Source of the DNA: Chelonoidis abingdonii
Lineage: Eukaryota; Chordata; Testudines; Testudinidae
Reading direction: 5' to 3'
Assembly: GCF_003597395.2 (NCBI RefSeq)
Contig: NC_133778.1
Location: forward strand, 10,430,043-10,494,042
DNA: 64,000 nt
In this document: piece by piece, positions 1 through 13,200 of the stretch
Numbering within the stretch: position 1 is the first letter of the stretch
Layout of the letters: every line of letters begins with the position of its first letter
Notes under the pieces: generated by a model
What the model was told of the DNA's origin: nothing
Database searches by the model: none
Seen by the model: only the letters and a program-made list of their open reading frames with translations
Position numbers and translations under genes: made by a program

Positions 1-1942
1 ATAGAACTAAAAATAGAAAGAACATGCAAAGTGTATTTTTAAATCATGAATACTATACCTGCATAAAAAAGTATAACAGTATTTGTTCCTCGGAAAAGTG
101 GGAAGAAACTAGCAGTTTGTGTATTAACAACCGCCCACATAGTATGTGACTGCAGTCGGTGGCTGCAGAACTTGATGCAGAATTGTGCTAGACAGAACTG
201 AAGCCGTTTCTTGGGAGGGGGGTCTGGGAGAGAGGGGACCGTAGGTTTCTTGCTCTTTTGGTTGTGACAAAACAATCCAAATGGGAACCAAGAGCGCAAC
301 CCCCCCAGTGCAGTGGCATCTGCAGGATACTAATTCTAAGAAAAAGAGTGACAATTTAAATTTCAGCATATCATTAACTATTCCCCTGCTGATCATTTAT
401 CTCAGGGTGTTCCAAAATTTCCCCTCTGCTGTACTGAGGTTCTTTAGAATTCAGGACCCTAGATACTGTATTTAGGTCAAGCTGGCTCCAGAGAACACAA
501 GATTTTGCCTATTAAATATGCAGATTTGCAAGGTTGTACATTGTCAGAGCACATCGCAAATCCCATCCATTTAACCGGGCTTTGGGGAGATGCAAGATGA
601 TTGGTATTATTAGCATGTGGGCTATTTTATGTAGCAAATGTTAAAAAAATTGTATCTATTTTTTATTTTGATTTATTATTTTTTATATTTGTATGGAGTG
701 TATTTTATAACTGACAAATATACCTACGTGGTTAAATAAAACTTTGTCTGCATATAAATCAAAATTATGAAAATAAAAACAAACAACATAACATGAGCCC
801 TGCAGAGTGCTGTGGCTCTGGAGGTCAATGGTGCAGTCCCTAGCATGCTGACCAAAAGCGTGACCATCACTTACTGCTGCAATTGTTTGGGCCAAAGCAT
901 GGTGAATCCAACGTAAGGCACTTCAGAAGATCAACATGTCAGCACAAAGACTGATTGATGAAGATCTCTCTCTCTCTTTGCCCTGTCACATTGTTTCATG
1001 CTTGTGTTGGTCTAAAAATCATTACTTTGAAAACACCAAAAACACCTTACAGATTTATTTATGCCACCCCAGATAAGGAAAAAATTGCAACTCCAAAATG
1101 CCTCCCTTTCAAATTTAGCAATAGTGACTTAAAATACAAAGTGCTCCTTGTGAAATAGTTTCTCTTGAGATTAAAGAATTTTAAAGCATCTCATTTGTTA
1201 GGAAGACTTTCTTCTGTTCTAGTCACGAACCTTAGCAGGTAGGTAACTCACACCCATTTCACAATCTGCTATCAAATCTACACCAAAATTATGCCTTTGA
1301 CTTGTATAACTATGTTCTCAGATGATGAAAGACTAACTACATAGCGTTTTTCAGTGTGAAAAAATGTAAATTACCAAGTAAGATTTTCCTTTTACAAGAA
1401 AGATGTATTTAACGTTTTGTTTAATTAAAAAAGTCAGACAAAAGCAGCTAAAGAACCACACCATGGAAACTCCCTAAAGAAAACTGTTAAGGAGTACTTC
1501 TTATCTAATAAACTCTAGTTAATTATATTGACAACTGAGACCTTTGCATCTTGTAGCTAACATATGTTTGACAAGACATTTGGTAAAATATCTATCACTT
1601 GGAATCAAGAAAAGGAAATAGTCATATTCACACACAAACTTCTGTTACTTTTTTTTTTTTAAACTAGAGTAGTGATCAACAGTAAAAATCTATTTGTACA
1701 TGCTCAGTAGACATTTATTAGTGCCTGACACTGCAACTTTAATGTTTATTTAAAATACTATTTGTATTACTTACTAACCAAAAGAAAGCAATTTACTTAA
1801 GGTGTGCATCATTCTCTTTATATTTAATTAGATTACAGAATATTTAAAATATTAGTATAAAAACACTTTATTTAGCATGAAAGAAGGAAGAAAGACTGGG
1901 AAACAATTCTTCCTATGCTCATTTACTTTCTTCCCTTCAAAG
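1..1942. other. AT-rich non-coding stretch, presumed UBE2F intron or 3' flank
   Basis: No coding exon, RNA gene or mobile element could be recognised on either strand. The stretch is AT-rich with short homopolymers and a small TC run near 963-977. It is probably intronic, because the last UBE2F exons have not appeared by the left edge. Confidence 0.4.
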
Positions 1943-2807
1943 CAATTCTCACCAACTGGTAGATCGTGATCGACTAATCGATCATGGAGCGTCTGCCAAT
2001 CGATCACAGTCTCCAGCCGCTAAAAGTCCAGTGGCACAGCAGGGCTAAGGAAGGCTCCCTGCCTGCCCTGGCCTCACACCACTCCCGGAAGCGGCCGGCA
2101 TGTCCCTATGTTGGGGGAAAAGGGGGTGCCTCCACGCACTGCTCCGTAGGCACTGTCCCCGCAGCTACCACTGGCCAGGAATGGGAAACTGCAGCCAATG
2201 GGAGCTGCAGAGGCAGTGTCTACAGGGAGGGGCAGTGCACAGAGCCATGTAACCCCCTCCAGAGGCTGCAGGGACGTGCTGGTATCTTCTGGTAATGGCA
2301 GAGGGCCACGACAGGCAGGGAGCCTGCCTTAGACCTGCTGCACTGTCCACTGGGAGCCACCCGACGTAAGTGCTGGCAGAAGCCCGCACCCCAACCTCCT
2401 GCCCTAGCCCTGAGCCCCGTTTCAGAGCCAGCACCCTGTACCTCTTCCTGCACCAGCCCTGAGCCTCCACCTGGAGCCAGCACCTCAAACCCCCTCCCAC
2501 ACCCCTACCCCAGCCCTGGGCCCCTTCCTGCATCCAAACTCCCTCCCAGAACTTATACCCCGACCCCCTCTTGCACCCCAAACCCTTGTCCCAGGCTCAG
2601 CCCAGAGCCCCTGCACACTCCAAACCCCTTGACCCCAGCCCAGAACCCGCACCCCAACCCTCTGCTCCAGCCTGGTGAAAGTGAGTGAGGGTGAGGGATA
2701 GAGTGTGACGGAGGGAGGGGGAGATGAAGTGAGCGGCGCAGGGTAGATCCTGGGTTGCATTTAAATTCAAAAAGCGATCTTGTGCTTAAACAGGTTGGAG
2801 ACCACTG
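1943..2807. mobile_element. Non-autonomous hAT-type DNA transposon, 865 bp
   Basis: A GC-rich block sits in AT-rich intron. Its right end reads GGTTGGAGACCACTG, and its left end (CAATTCTCACCAACTGG) is a degenerate inverted counterpart. Flanking 8-mers are CTTCAAAG at 1935-1942 and CTCCAAAG at 2808-2815, a 7/8 match, which fits the 8-bp target duplication of hAT elements. The interior shares a GC-rich segment with the elements at 33069 and 51932 (for example GCAGGGCTAAGG near 2039). Open frames inside are low-complexity shadows with no transposase motif. Confidence 0.7.
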
Positions 2808-2815
2808 CTCCAAAG

Positions 2816-5583
2816 TAATATTTGAATGTTTCCGAAGAATTTCAGAAGCAGTAACCAAGGTCTGTTTCCGTTTTGGAGAGACGGTCAGCCGTGCACGTCA
2901 CAAGCTCCAAATCTGTAACAGCGTGCACACAAAACAACATACTTTCTTCTTACTGGAGCCCTTGATATTTGTCCCCTAGTTACATTACAGCATAACAGAC
3001 TCTTATAAGCCACTGCTCCCACCGGATTTCTGAACTAGCTTCAGAATGAGCAACACTACAATGATAATGAAAACTAAATGCAATGATCCCCATGAGACTA
3101 GTCAACAGGAATATACTCCCACTAAAGAATTCTGTATTCAGAAAGTATTAGCAAAGAGTCTTGGAAAACAGGAATGGCTTCATTAAATTCTTCTAGTGTA
3201 CTTTGCCATCCTCATGAAATGTCTTTTACATGTCTGGGAGCAATAATAATTCAAAAACAGAGAATGTGCAAGAAGCAGTTAAAAGAAACGGTATATTTTT
3301 GCACATTTTGTATGAAGCAAGGATTATTAACGGTCATAGGCTTTTTTTTCTTTTTTTTTTAAATAAATAAGTGTTCTGTCACTAATTGTCCAGAAACACA
3401 AGATAGGTGCACTCTGACTCTCTCATATCCTGGGATACTATAAGCTAATTTTCCCATGAAGTTTAAAAAAATGAAAGTCACTCCTTCAAAAAGTCTGTAA
3501 TGCAGTTACACTATAGAAATCCAATCAGTGTACTTAAACCCATAGTCTTAAGACTAAATAAAGGAGAAATATCAGACTCAAAGTGAAAGTACATTTTATG
3601 ACAACAGTAGTATAAAAAAAATAGGTCCTCAGTTGATGTAAATCGCACCTGGTGAATGTGGTGGCTTGGGCTGGTTCTCTTTGGCCAAAAGACATTTGAT
3701 TTCCTACAGTATGTCTTCCTGATAAGGAGTAGCTCAACAGTTTTCTCAGACATATAGGGACAAATGTGGTGAGTTTTTTGAAAGCCCAGTTTTATAGCCC
3801 ATCAAACACTGCTCAGGAACCATTTGCCTGACGTGACCAAGGGCCATTTGGCTACAAACAGCTCTTGGTCGCACGGTAATTAAATTAGTTCTATTGGCTC
3901 ATCTCAACAATAAAATAGAAGTTGAGAGTATTGGTCTGACTAGTTATGTAAAGTATTCAAATCTCTACACTGAAGGACTGTCCAATCACAACTATACAAA
4001 AGTTCTGCTGCTCTGGTGCTCTGCTGCAAACACAGAATCATCCTCTGCTGTACTCCAGGATAGAATAGAACAAAAAATATAATCCTGACAAATATATAAA
4101 AATGAAACCATGAAACTGTACTGCATTTATCTTTATTAAAAATAGTCCAGACCACAGCCTGACTTTTTAAATGTATTGTTTACTGGTAGAGTTGGCACTT
4201 GTTTTTTAAGTTTACTTTAAATGACATTTGTTATGTCTAATTGTTCACCTCTGGAACCAAATTATGAAATGTAGCCATGGCTAGTAAATGGAACAGAAAG
4301 GTTATCTTAAATAAGAATCTAATATAATCAAGGCTATATTGGTATAGAAGACAATGGGTAAAATCTGGTTTAAAAACAATTGCAGGGATCTGATAGATGT
4401 CATTCTACTAGTACCATCAATAAGGACTCAAAATAGTAAACATTTTGTTAAAATAGTTGGGGCAACTCAATTCATATTTATTAATGTATCCAATGGAAAT
4501 GAAAATATTTTTATTAAAATTAGTGATGTAAAATGTTGCACAGAATTATACCAGGCAGTATGCAGTATAGATGACAGGATACTGAAGTATAAAGCCATTG
4601 TTTTATAGATAAATAGAAGTATTTGAAGTCTACTCAGGTTACAAAGGTTGGTGCATATTCATACCCCTTGATGATATGACTGACTAATTAGTGAGCTTAC
4701 TCTGATCTTGAGCAGTGTAAGACTACACTTCTGGGGTGCAAGGCTGGGGAAGCGGGAATCCGAGGATGTCTCTCTATATATAGTTCATCAGTGGCCGCGA
4801 CAGCCTTCATGTATGTTGCTGGGTGTACCTCTGCATGCTGATGGCTGAGAGAACAGAGCCTGAAGTAGCTTGCTGTTCACCAGCATATCAGTGTAGGAGA
4901 CAGTTTGGGCAGGAGAGTTAAAGGGGTCACAGTGGTTCCACAGTCCAGACTGCAGCCAGGGGGTCTCTCATACATCAGAAAAGAGAATACGCTTAACTAC
5001 TCTGTTATACTGCCTCAAGCTGTTGCCTTCACAAAAATGATAAATTACAGATCATTTCCAGCATGAATTGTATACTTAAGGGTTTCGCACTTCTCTTCTA
5101 AACATTAAGGCTACCTATTCCTATATATTTTAAAAATATGAACATTACTGTCATGGAATCATGAGACCCATGTAATAGCTACAGAGTTTAGCTACTGTAT
5201 TTGGACATACAAAAACAGTTTTCTGTTATGCCTGGCAGTATAAGAATCTTCCTCACAGCTGCACATACTAAACTTTTTGACCTGCGTTTTATTTGTTCTA
5301 CCTGCAAGTACCAGGAATGCACTGAACCTAATAAAATAGGGGAATTACTAGCGGCATTGGTGCCAACAGGCCCCCTGTGATGACACACAATACTTCCCGC
5401 TCTGTCCCCTCCCCTGCAACCTCGCCCCCCCCCCCCCCTCTCCCCCCCCCCCCCATACACACACAAAAAAGAAATGCAGTGACCTCTCCCTAGGGGAAAG
5501 GAGAGTAAGGAGAACCAGCTAAGAAAAAAAAAAAATCCTTGAAGTACGGGGCAGAAAATCATTCCCCTCTCCATCTCATTTAC
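2816..5583. other. Intronic sequence, mostly unrecognised
   Basis: Mostly AT-rich unique-looking sequence with no recognised exon. About 4690-4990 is a more GC-rich block that looks like an old dispersed repeat, possibly LTR-derived, but I could not define its ends. Positions 5424-5466 form a C-rich tract running into an ACAC run. Confidence 0.35.
5424..5466. repeat. Poly-C rich low-complexity tract
   Basis: Two long C runs separated by CTCT, followed by ATACACACACA. It is simple sequence. It creates the glycine-rich tail of a longer minus-strand open frame, and that part of the frame is not credible protein. Confidence 0.9.
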
Positions 5584-5773
5584 CAGCAATTTTAATCTCT
5601 CAAACAACATGTCAGGAACTATTAACATGTGGCTATTATTCAGCCCTGCCCTCTTAAGACAGTCATCAAAGTTGTCAAACGCAAGCAATGACATCAGACC
5701 CAGGTCACTGAACTCCCCTTCTTTTGAAGCCTGAACTTTCGGGTCAGCTATCAGAGCAACTAAAAACACACCT
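5584..5773 (-). CDS. Candidate internal exon of an unidentified protein
   Basis: The minus strand has a 190-nt open stretch bounded by a good acceptor (pyrimidine-rich TTCTCTGTATGCAG) and a possible donor (CTG|GTAAAT). It encodes 63 codons after one leading base. The translation starts GVFLVALIADPKVQASKEGE and later contains LAFDNFDDCLK and MLIVPDMLFERLKLL, with mixed hydrophobic and charged composition like real protein. I do not recognise the family. It does not match the missing C-terminal exons of UBE2F as I know them, nor selenocysteine lyase (SCLY), the gene next to UBE2F in human. It could be an exon of another gene, an alternative exon, an exapted old repeat or chance. The frame continues past the donor into low-complexity sequence. 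Confidence 0.3.
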
Positions 5774-6480
5774 CTGCATACAGAGAAGGAAGAATTATCA
5801 TATGTGCTAAGCAACAGAAAATTTGCAAGTAAATTAAAAAACTAGGCTCTCATTATTGCACCTCTCATAATCCTTACATATGAGATGACGCAGCAGTAAG
5901 TTCACTACTTGCTATTGACAGCTCTGAAGACTCCCACACACTGACTGGGCAGATCACCACCAGCATACACATTTACTTTCTTTCAGTGGCAGTAATGAAG
6001 ATTCTACAGTGATATACAGACAAGGCTTATAGAACCACCTATTAAGGTTACCCTGCACTTCCCATTGCAATACACTGTTTTCAGTTGCTTATATCTTTGC
6101 CAAACTGAATATTCGGGTTGAAATTTTCCATGTTGGTGTCTGTCTCCGTATTTTTTTTTTAAGCCATACAATTTTAGCCAAAAATGCTTCAATTATTCCC
6201 AAGAATGGGATTTAGGGGAAAATATCTTCATTTGTCCATGTTAAAAAAAATTCATGAGACATTCTCTTTGAAATGGTCTAGTGACCCCGTGCTTTGGAGC
6301 AGGGCCTTGAAATTTGGCAGGGAGTGGGTTCTGTATTAAAGAAGTGCCTTTTGTCATTCTCGTGAAAATCCACCCAAATTTGGCTAAGGTTAAGCTTTTG
6401 GAAAAAAAAAATCACAATTTACACACACTCAGTAGACTTCGATTTTTAACAGCAAAAATCCCTAATGATTCCTTCCTCAC
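5774..6480. other. Intronic sequence, nothing recognised
   Basis: AT-rich non-coding sequence with short poly-A and poly-T runs. No exon or repeat could be supported. Confidence 0.4.
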
Positions 6481-6960
6481 CTACAAGTCCACTCAGTCCT
6501 ACTTCTTGTTCAGCCAATCACTCAAACAAGCATGCTTACATTTGCAGAAGACACTGCTGTCCGCTTCTTATTTACAATGTTACCTGGAAGTGAGAACAGG
6601 CGTTCGCATGGTATTGTTGTAGTTGGTGTTGCAAGATATTTATGTGCCAGGTGTACTAAAAATTCATATGTCCCTTCATGCTTCAACAACCATTTCAGAG
6701 GACATGTTTGTTTCTGTTTATAATTTTTACAGTGAAAATATTTACTATAAAAAAATAAAGTGAGCACTGTACCCTTTGCATTGTGTTATTGAAATCAATA
6801 TATTTGAATATGTAGAAAAACATCCAAAACTATTTAATGAATTTCAATTGGTATTCTACTATTTAACAGTGCAATTAAAACTGCGATACATCGAGATTAA
6901 TTTTTTTAATCCTGATTATTTTTTTGAGTTAATCATGTGAGCTAACAGATTGACACCCCT
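6481..6960 (-). mobile_element. hAT transposon remnant with transposase C-terminus
   Basis: The minus-strand frame at 6522-6767 encodes LAHKYLATPTTTIPCERLFS followed by GNIVNKKRTAVSSANVSMLV. This is the C-terminal dimerisation region of hAT transposases (known pattern: P-x-x-S/C-E-R-x-F-S, then a lysine/arginine-rich helix). Downstream on the plus strand, 6780-6960 is AT-rich and ends in TTGACACCCCT, which resembles the element terminus and is also present at 47390-47577. On the minus strand the terminus comes directly before the C-terminal domain, so the catalytic core has been deleted. It is a dead internal-deletion derivative. Confidence 0.65.
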
Positions 6961-9268
6961 ATACCATATGATGGAATTTGTTGTTTTCTCAGCTTGCTTT
7001 TTTAAATACCTGGGAAAGCACACACAAAAATATATGTGAAAAGAATAGTAAGGTTGCAAAATCAAGCAATCAAAAGTTGGGAAGTGTCAGAATTAAGGTT
7101 GCCTGTGCAACCTTAATTCACCTCCCCCCTTGTGCGTCTGCATTATTAAACAGTCTTTAATTACAGAATCATGTATTATTTTTACCCACAAGACCCTTGC
7201 CTCATTCAGTGCCAATATGGACAGTACTCATTTAATGAGCAGTTATTCAAAATTTTCTTTTATCTTAATTGTTCATTGTGTGCCCCTAGGCCTTTTTATT
7301 TCATGCTTTTCAAACCCCGTTCTGAAGATAGTGCTATTAATTGCCTCCTGGGCTTTTCTATGGCACTCACCACTTTACAAACATTAATTGATCTATTTTC
7401 ACAAGCCTCCTGTGAACTGAGGTGGTTTTATTCCCATTTTAGAGACTGGGATCTAAGGCACAGAAAGACTAACATCAAAAGTATCTGCTCATTTTGGCTG
7501 CCCAATCTGAGATGCCTAAAACTGGATTTTTCAGTGCACTTAGCATTGTATAGCACTTTGTAGGTTCAAAGCACAGCTCCCATTGACTTCAGCCGCGAGT
7601 GCTCAGAGTTTCTGTAAATCAGGCTCCAGGGCCTCAACCTATGCACCCGAAAATGAGAAATACAGAGTTATCACCTGTGAGGTGTTTGGTTTAAGTGACT
7701 TCCTTAGAGTTGCCATGTAATGCTGAGGCAGGGATAGAATAAAATTCTCCAGAGCAGCCTTCAACTTCCTTAACCATGAAAATACCCCTTTTTCCTTCCA
7801 ACAGTCTTCTCTTTAATTCACTACACACCTTCCAACCTCTGCAACAAATGAGACAGGCTCCCACAGAAAACTGTCTTTACTATACAACCCGATTTATCCT
7901 CTGAGCAATTCCGTTCTGTGCACTGCATGAGGCAGGGACTCTGGAAAAAACTGTATGGGCTCATGTAGTTAAAGATTATATCACAATGCATATGCACAAG
8001 GAAGGCAAATTAAGGCTGCACATGCAATCTTAATTATCGCATTTACTAACTTTTGAGTGCTTGACCTTGCAATCTTAATAATGTTCTTTTAGTGTAGATG
8101 TGTGAGAGAGAAATTCATAAAAGGAATTAGAAAATATTAGACACTGAATCAATGTCCATACAAAGGCAGGATTGCTGCCTAGGTCAGACATCATTACTTT
8201 GTACTCCTTAGTAACAAGATCTGACTTTCATACTGGTCACCACAGCTGTGAAGCCTTCAGTTTTGCCTTCCTCTCAGAATAAAGCCTTTATCTTCCCCTC
8301 CCTGCTACAACTGCTCTCACAGTGCCCCATCTCCCTTGGAAAGCTGTTACAAAACAAATATATGCAGACATTTCTATAGCAACAAAAAATGGAAAACATT
8401 CAAAAACAGATTAGATTCAAATCAACATGAAAAAAATCAATACTGATACTGAATACAGAATGCTGATTATTTTCAAATTAAATTTATTACCATCTGCTTT
8501 TTTAATTTTTTCCCCAATTATTTTAAGTTGCCACTACTCCCAACAGAATTTAGGTACAGTCTGTTGAGTGACTATGGTTTTAGATTAAAGCAATACATCC
8601 TCCAGGATGAAAGGTAATCCAAACGGAGAGTCATAGGAAAATAAATACTAAAAAATTGCCACTATTTTTCAGGTCTAAGATCACGAGTCTAAAGCCTAAT
8701 ATGGAATTTCCTTCTTGTAATCTCCATTGATCTCATTCCTGCTCTCAACCTTCCTTGAGGTCAGTGACATTAAAGTAACAGAAGAAGCTCTTCAAAATGT
8801 AACCTACTATAATTTGAAGTAAAAATTCAAGACAGCACATACCTCACTGGTAAATGTGAAAGTCCCAGCAACAGCAAATTCCTCCAATTGTCCATATATA
8901 ACCAATATACTGCCTCCAAAGTAGGGTTACTTAGCAGTAAATGAAGCATTCAGTATCCTTGCAAATGTTTTCTACGCATTCTTTAAAAATAAAGGTTTTT
9001 AATGCTTTTTACTCCTTTTAGCACTGTAGAGCCAATACAGCTACAGGAAATACCTTGGGTATTTTCACGGTTCGTGTATCAACACATACTGATTAATTTC
9101 CAATTGTAGATTATTACTGATTATGTCAGAAAGAACACAGTTTGACTTTCAGAACTGATAAGGGAGTCACTGACATATACAAACATGAAAACTCATTTTT
9201 CCTATATTTTTTAAAGTAATAGCCAGTAATGACAATTATTTTTTATTTAGCAGAGTCATGACTAGTAT
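6961..9268. other. Intronic sequence with weak MIR-like traces
   Basis: No coding exon is secure. About 7420-7480 (CCCATTTTAGAGACTGGGAT) and about 7690-7770 resemble decayed MIR SINE cores read on the minus strand. At 8843 a splice donor (GTGAG|GTATGT on the minus strand) follows a short open stretch reaching about 8909 or 8929, discussed under findings. Confidence 0.35.
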
Positions 9269-10245
9269 TATTAGAAATGACTGACGAATATCAGGAGCCC
9301 TACTTAAACTAGGCAGAGGGCAGATGAAATTCAATCTGGACAAATGCAAGGAAATGCACATTGGAGAGATAATATGAATTATTCATACATATTTCTGGGT
9401 TCTAAATAACTAGTCACTCAGGGAAAAGAATTCAGTATAATTGTGGCTCAATCTATGGACATAATTGCTTAATGCACAGCAGCCTTCCAAAAAGCAAATA
9501 AAATGTTAAGATACATGCTCAACAGGAGAAAAAAACTTCAAGTGTTAAAATGGAATTAAAATAAATTATGTGTATACCCCTCATTTTGAAGACTGTGTTA
9601 AGTTTTGATCACCCAGTCTTAAATCATATTTTAGCAGAAATGGAAGGGATCCAGACACAGGCTACAAAAATTACTAGAGGCACAGAAAAACTTCACTATA
9701 AGAGATCAGAAAGTTTAGAACAAAGATGAACAGGGTACATGTCAGAAGTATATGAAATACTGAATGGTATGCAGAATGTAAATTAGGCACTCCTATTTTG
9801 CCCCCTCTCATAATCCAAGAACAATGGGGGAGACAAACTGAAATAGGAACAATTTACAACTGGTAAAAAGGAAATTACTTGTTATACAATCCATAATTAA
9901 TCTGTGGACCACATTGGTACAAGATAGAATAATATCTCAGAATTTAGAATTCAAAAAAAGATTCAATCTTCACATGAATAATGAGAATGTCTACAGTTAT
10001 GTTAGGTAAAATAAAAAATAAAGGCTAAAAGCCTCATGCCTAAGGGTATAAAGTAATCACTAACTTCCTAGGGTTAAGAAGAAACTTTTTCCATGGCAGG
10101 TTATTTCAAAATTGTCCATTCCAGGGATTCTAATTCTACCACCTTCTTCTTAAGTATCTGGGACTGGTCACTGGCAGAGACAAGATACTAACTAGATGGA
10201 CCACTGGTCTGATACAGTATAGCAATTCCTATGTTCCTTAATTCT
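9269..10245 (+). mobile_element. CR1 LINE 3' fragment
   Basis: The plus strand carries a degraded copy of the CR1 ORF2 C-terminal half and 3' UTR. The first codons read FNLDKCKEMH, the CR1 pattern following the reverse transcriptase core. The 3' end reads CTAGATGGACCACTGGTCTG and then a decayed TATGTTCC tail, matching the ends of the copies at 36677, 45300 and 51815. It is 5'-truncated with many stops and indels. Confidence 0.75.
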
Positions 10246-13200
10246 AAGCCGGTTAGCTTGTATGTACCCCCAACAAATTCAAAATTCTTTGGTCGTGTTA
10301 TTTTCCCCTTACAACTTACATGAAATATTTCCTTTGCAAGAACACAATCACTGCTTTAAGAAAATTTTCTTTTGTTGACATTTTAACAGTTCTGCAGCAG
10401 CTTCAGATATGGCACAACCCAAATAAAATCATTATGTCTTTGCACTCTAGAAAATGTCTTCATTTTTTACATTTGTGACCAATTTCTGTCCTTGGATGAA
10501 AATCAATGTCATGGATTTCAATGGGAGCTATGTGCATCCACAGGCACAACATATTGCTTTCTTCACATTTTAAGAACATTTATGCTATGTAAAGGAGTTG
10601 CTTTCCCAGACACAATCTATGAAGTCTCACATATGGTCCCATTTGATCATGGACAAGGTTCCTCCAGACATTTACGCTAGGGCATATCTCAGAAAAACAT
10701 GGTAGGAAGTATCCTCCCCTCAGGAACAGAAGGAGAATTTGGAATGATGTCTGAAAAACTTAGCTCCACAAATGGTGTCAAGCACCAGATACACATTTCT
10801 TTAAAAGTTATAATCCAATAAAGAAGAAAAATATTTTATAAGCACACTACAACTCAACTATATGTCTTAATCAACATATGAATTTCTTGAGTATTCTGAA
10901 GGGTTTGAGTGTTCGTTTTGTCTCAAGATGGCCATGGTGTAAACTGGACACCCTTCTCCTGTCTCATCGCTTCCCTATGAATACTGAACACCAATTGTAT
11001 ATTATCCAGTGCCCAACTTTAGGCTGGACCATTGTTTGGACATAACTTGCCATACAGGAGCTCTTCATTTGGTTCCAAGCCCATGTTGTTTAATCTTCTC
11101 CCTTTGCTATGAAAGCTGGGAAAGTAGCACACATTGTGCCCTTGGACGAAGCACATCATATTGTTAAAAGATAAATACTTATGGTGAGTTAAGAAGTTGT
11201 GTTGAGAAGTTCTCAAAGGAGTGTCCTCTTTGTCAGAATGATTATTGTCAAATTATGGGGCCTTGAAGATATAGGGGAGAATGTATCAAGTAAAAAAGAA
11301 TTGGTTGATCTTCAGGATAGAGTGATATATGTAGAACCCCCAACCATGAAAATGACAAGAATCTAAGACATTAACTGAAATAAATGCAATAAAGTGACGG
11401 AATGATGAATTTAAAGCTGGCTGGGAGTTTCTGACTGAAAATACTAGATTCAGTCAGAGCATATTTAATCAAAGGAGAACTTAATGAAGTATTTGATACA
11501 AGTGTGAGAAAATTTAAAGAAAGCATAATTTAAATGCCTGTACAAGTGGCTATTCAATTAATGATAAAGAAAATGTGTTTAGTATTTTATTGCAACCCTA
11601 TTTTAAAGCATTTTCCCCCTATATATTTGCACATAAGAGTTCTCTGCTGCCACCATAAGGACATAGAGGATGAGGCAATGGATTTTAGTCACTTGTTCTG
11701 AAACATAATTGTCTTTCAAAAAAGTACTAGCATTTTTCTGTTATTTGTGGATCCATATGAACAGTAATATTTTCAGTCAATATAAACACACACACACCTG
11801 GAATATACATGCTAGTGTGGTACATTTTCAAGGTTTTATCAGGATAAATTCAAGATAGCTATATTATCAATAAAACCTTTATGGTACAATCTTGTAATCT
11901 GAAAATGCCACATTTTTTCAGAAAAATTCATGTTTTAGGTAGGACTGAAACATTATATTGGGTAATTCTGGATCCCTCCATCTGCAAAACTAGGCAGATT
12001 ACAAATCACCAGTCCTGATTCCAATATGAGATACTGAACTCTAAATCAGTCACTGGTCAATGACTGAATATTACCTGTCTTGCACAAGAAATCAGTGAAA
12101 TTCTGGAGGAAGATTCTACATTTTGAAGGAAGAGAACACATTACGTACTATTGATATGGCAGACGGGGTTTTACAAGATGGCAGTTGTTTGAAGCAGCTC
12201 AGGAGTTTGGAACATTAGATTAAGTTCTGGGAGATGGATTAGTGGTCAGAATGCAGAAGAAATGGTAACATAATGAATTAAATTTATCATCACACAACTA
12301 CAGTTTTACATACAGCTCACAACTAGATGCATTTTTTCCGGTTTATGCTATATACCTAGTATACATAGAGTACATATGCAGTAACCATTGTGTGTTTGAA
12401 TAATACTAACACAATTTATACACACACAAAAACATACTTCCATGTGTTTAACGAAGAATATAATTCGAGTTTATGAAGATCCATCCAAGGATCTCTCTTA
12501 CAAACACTGAAAAATGTAGCCACAAAATCCCTGTGAGTCAGGCAAGGAGGCATGATATTGGTTTTACAGATGCAGAAACTCAGCTGGATAGTTAAGCGAC
12601 TTAGCCTTGACCACAGAAAAATCCATGCCAGGACTCCTTACACGGAACATTTTTCCTCCTTTGATACACAAAATCAAATATTTGTATTTCAAACAACTAC
12701 TCATTTTGTGTATACTAACTGGATGGATCACAAATAATTAGAGGGGAAACGATTAATCAATCACTGGATTTTTATGTAGTCACACTGCAAATTCAAAAAC
12801 AAGCTATAAACATTTGCCATTACTAAAATGGCTATTTCAGCCTCAACACTTATTTTTTAAAGCCACTTCTGTATTGAAGAGAAGAATGAATTTACTATGC
12901 TCCGATTCAGGGCCTAATTTTGAAATCTGACATGCAGGTCTTACTGAAATCTATCACAATTACCCTGAACAACTGTTGAAGCCAAAATAAATATATTTAT
13001 GAAATTTCTTTGCACTTCAAGATATTTTGACATCATGGACAACAATTGTGTGACAAGTGAGAAAGAACTGAAGGAAAAATTGCTTCAACACAGAGAAAAC
13101 ATTTTAGAAGAAAAACATGCAAAAATATAAGAATAAAAGGCTTTATGTTAAGCTTATAGGTAGATGAAGAGAAGACCTTCAGGGAAATGTACAGTGATTT

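Noticed and set aside
4690..4810. 5S rRNA-like segment
   Set aside because: Only a few short words resemble 5S. Internal promoter boxes and overall alignment do not hold.
5188..5583. Continuation of the minus-strand frame beyond the candidate exon
   Set aside because: It runs through poly-A/T and poly-C tracts giving FFFF and GGGG runs, so only the part up to the donor is credible.
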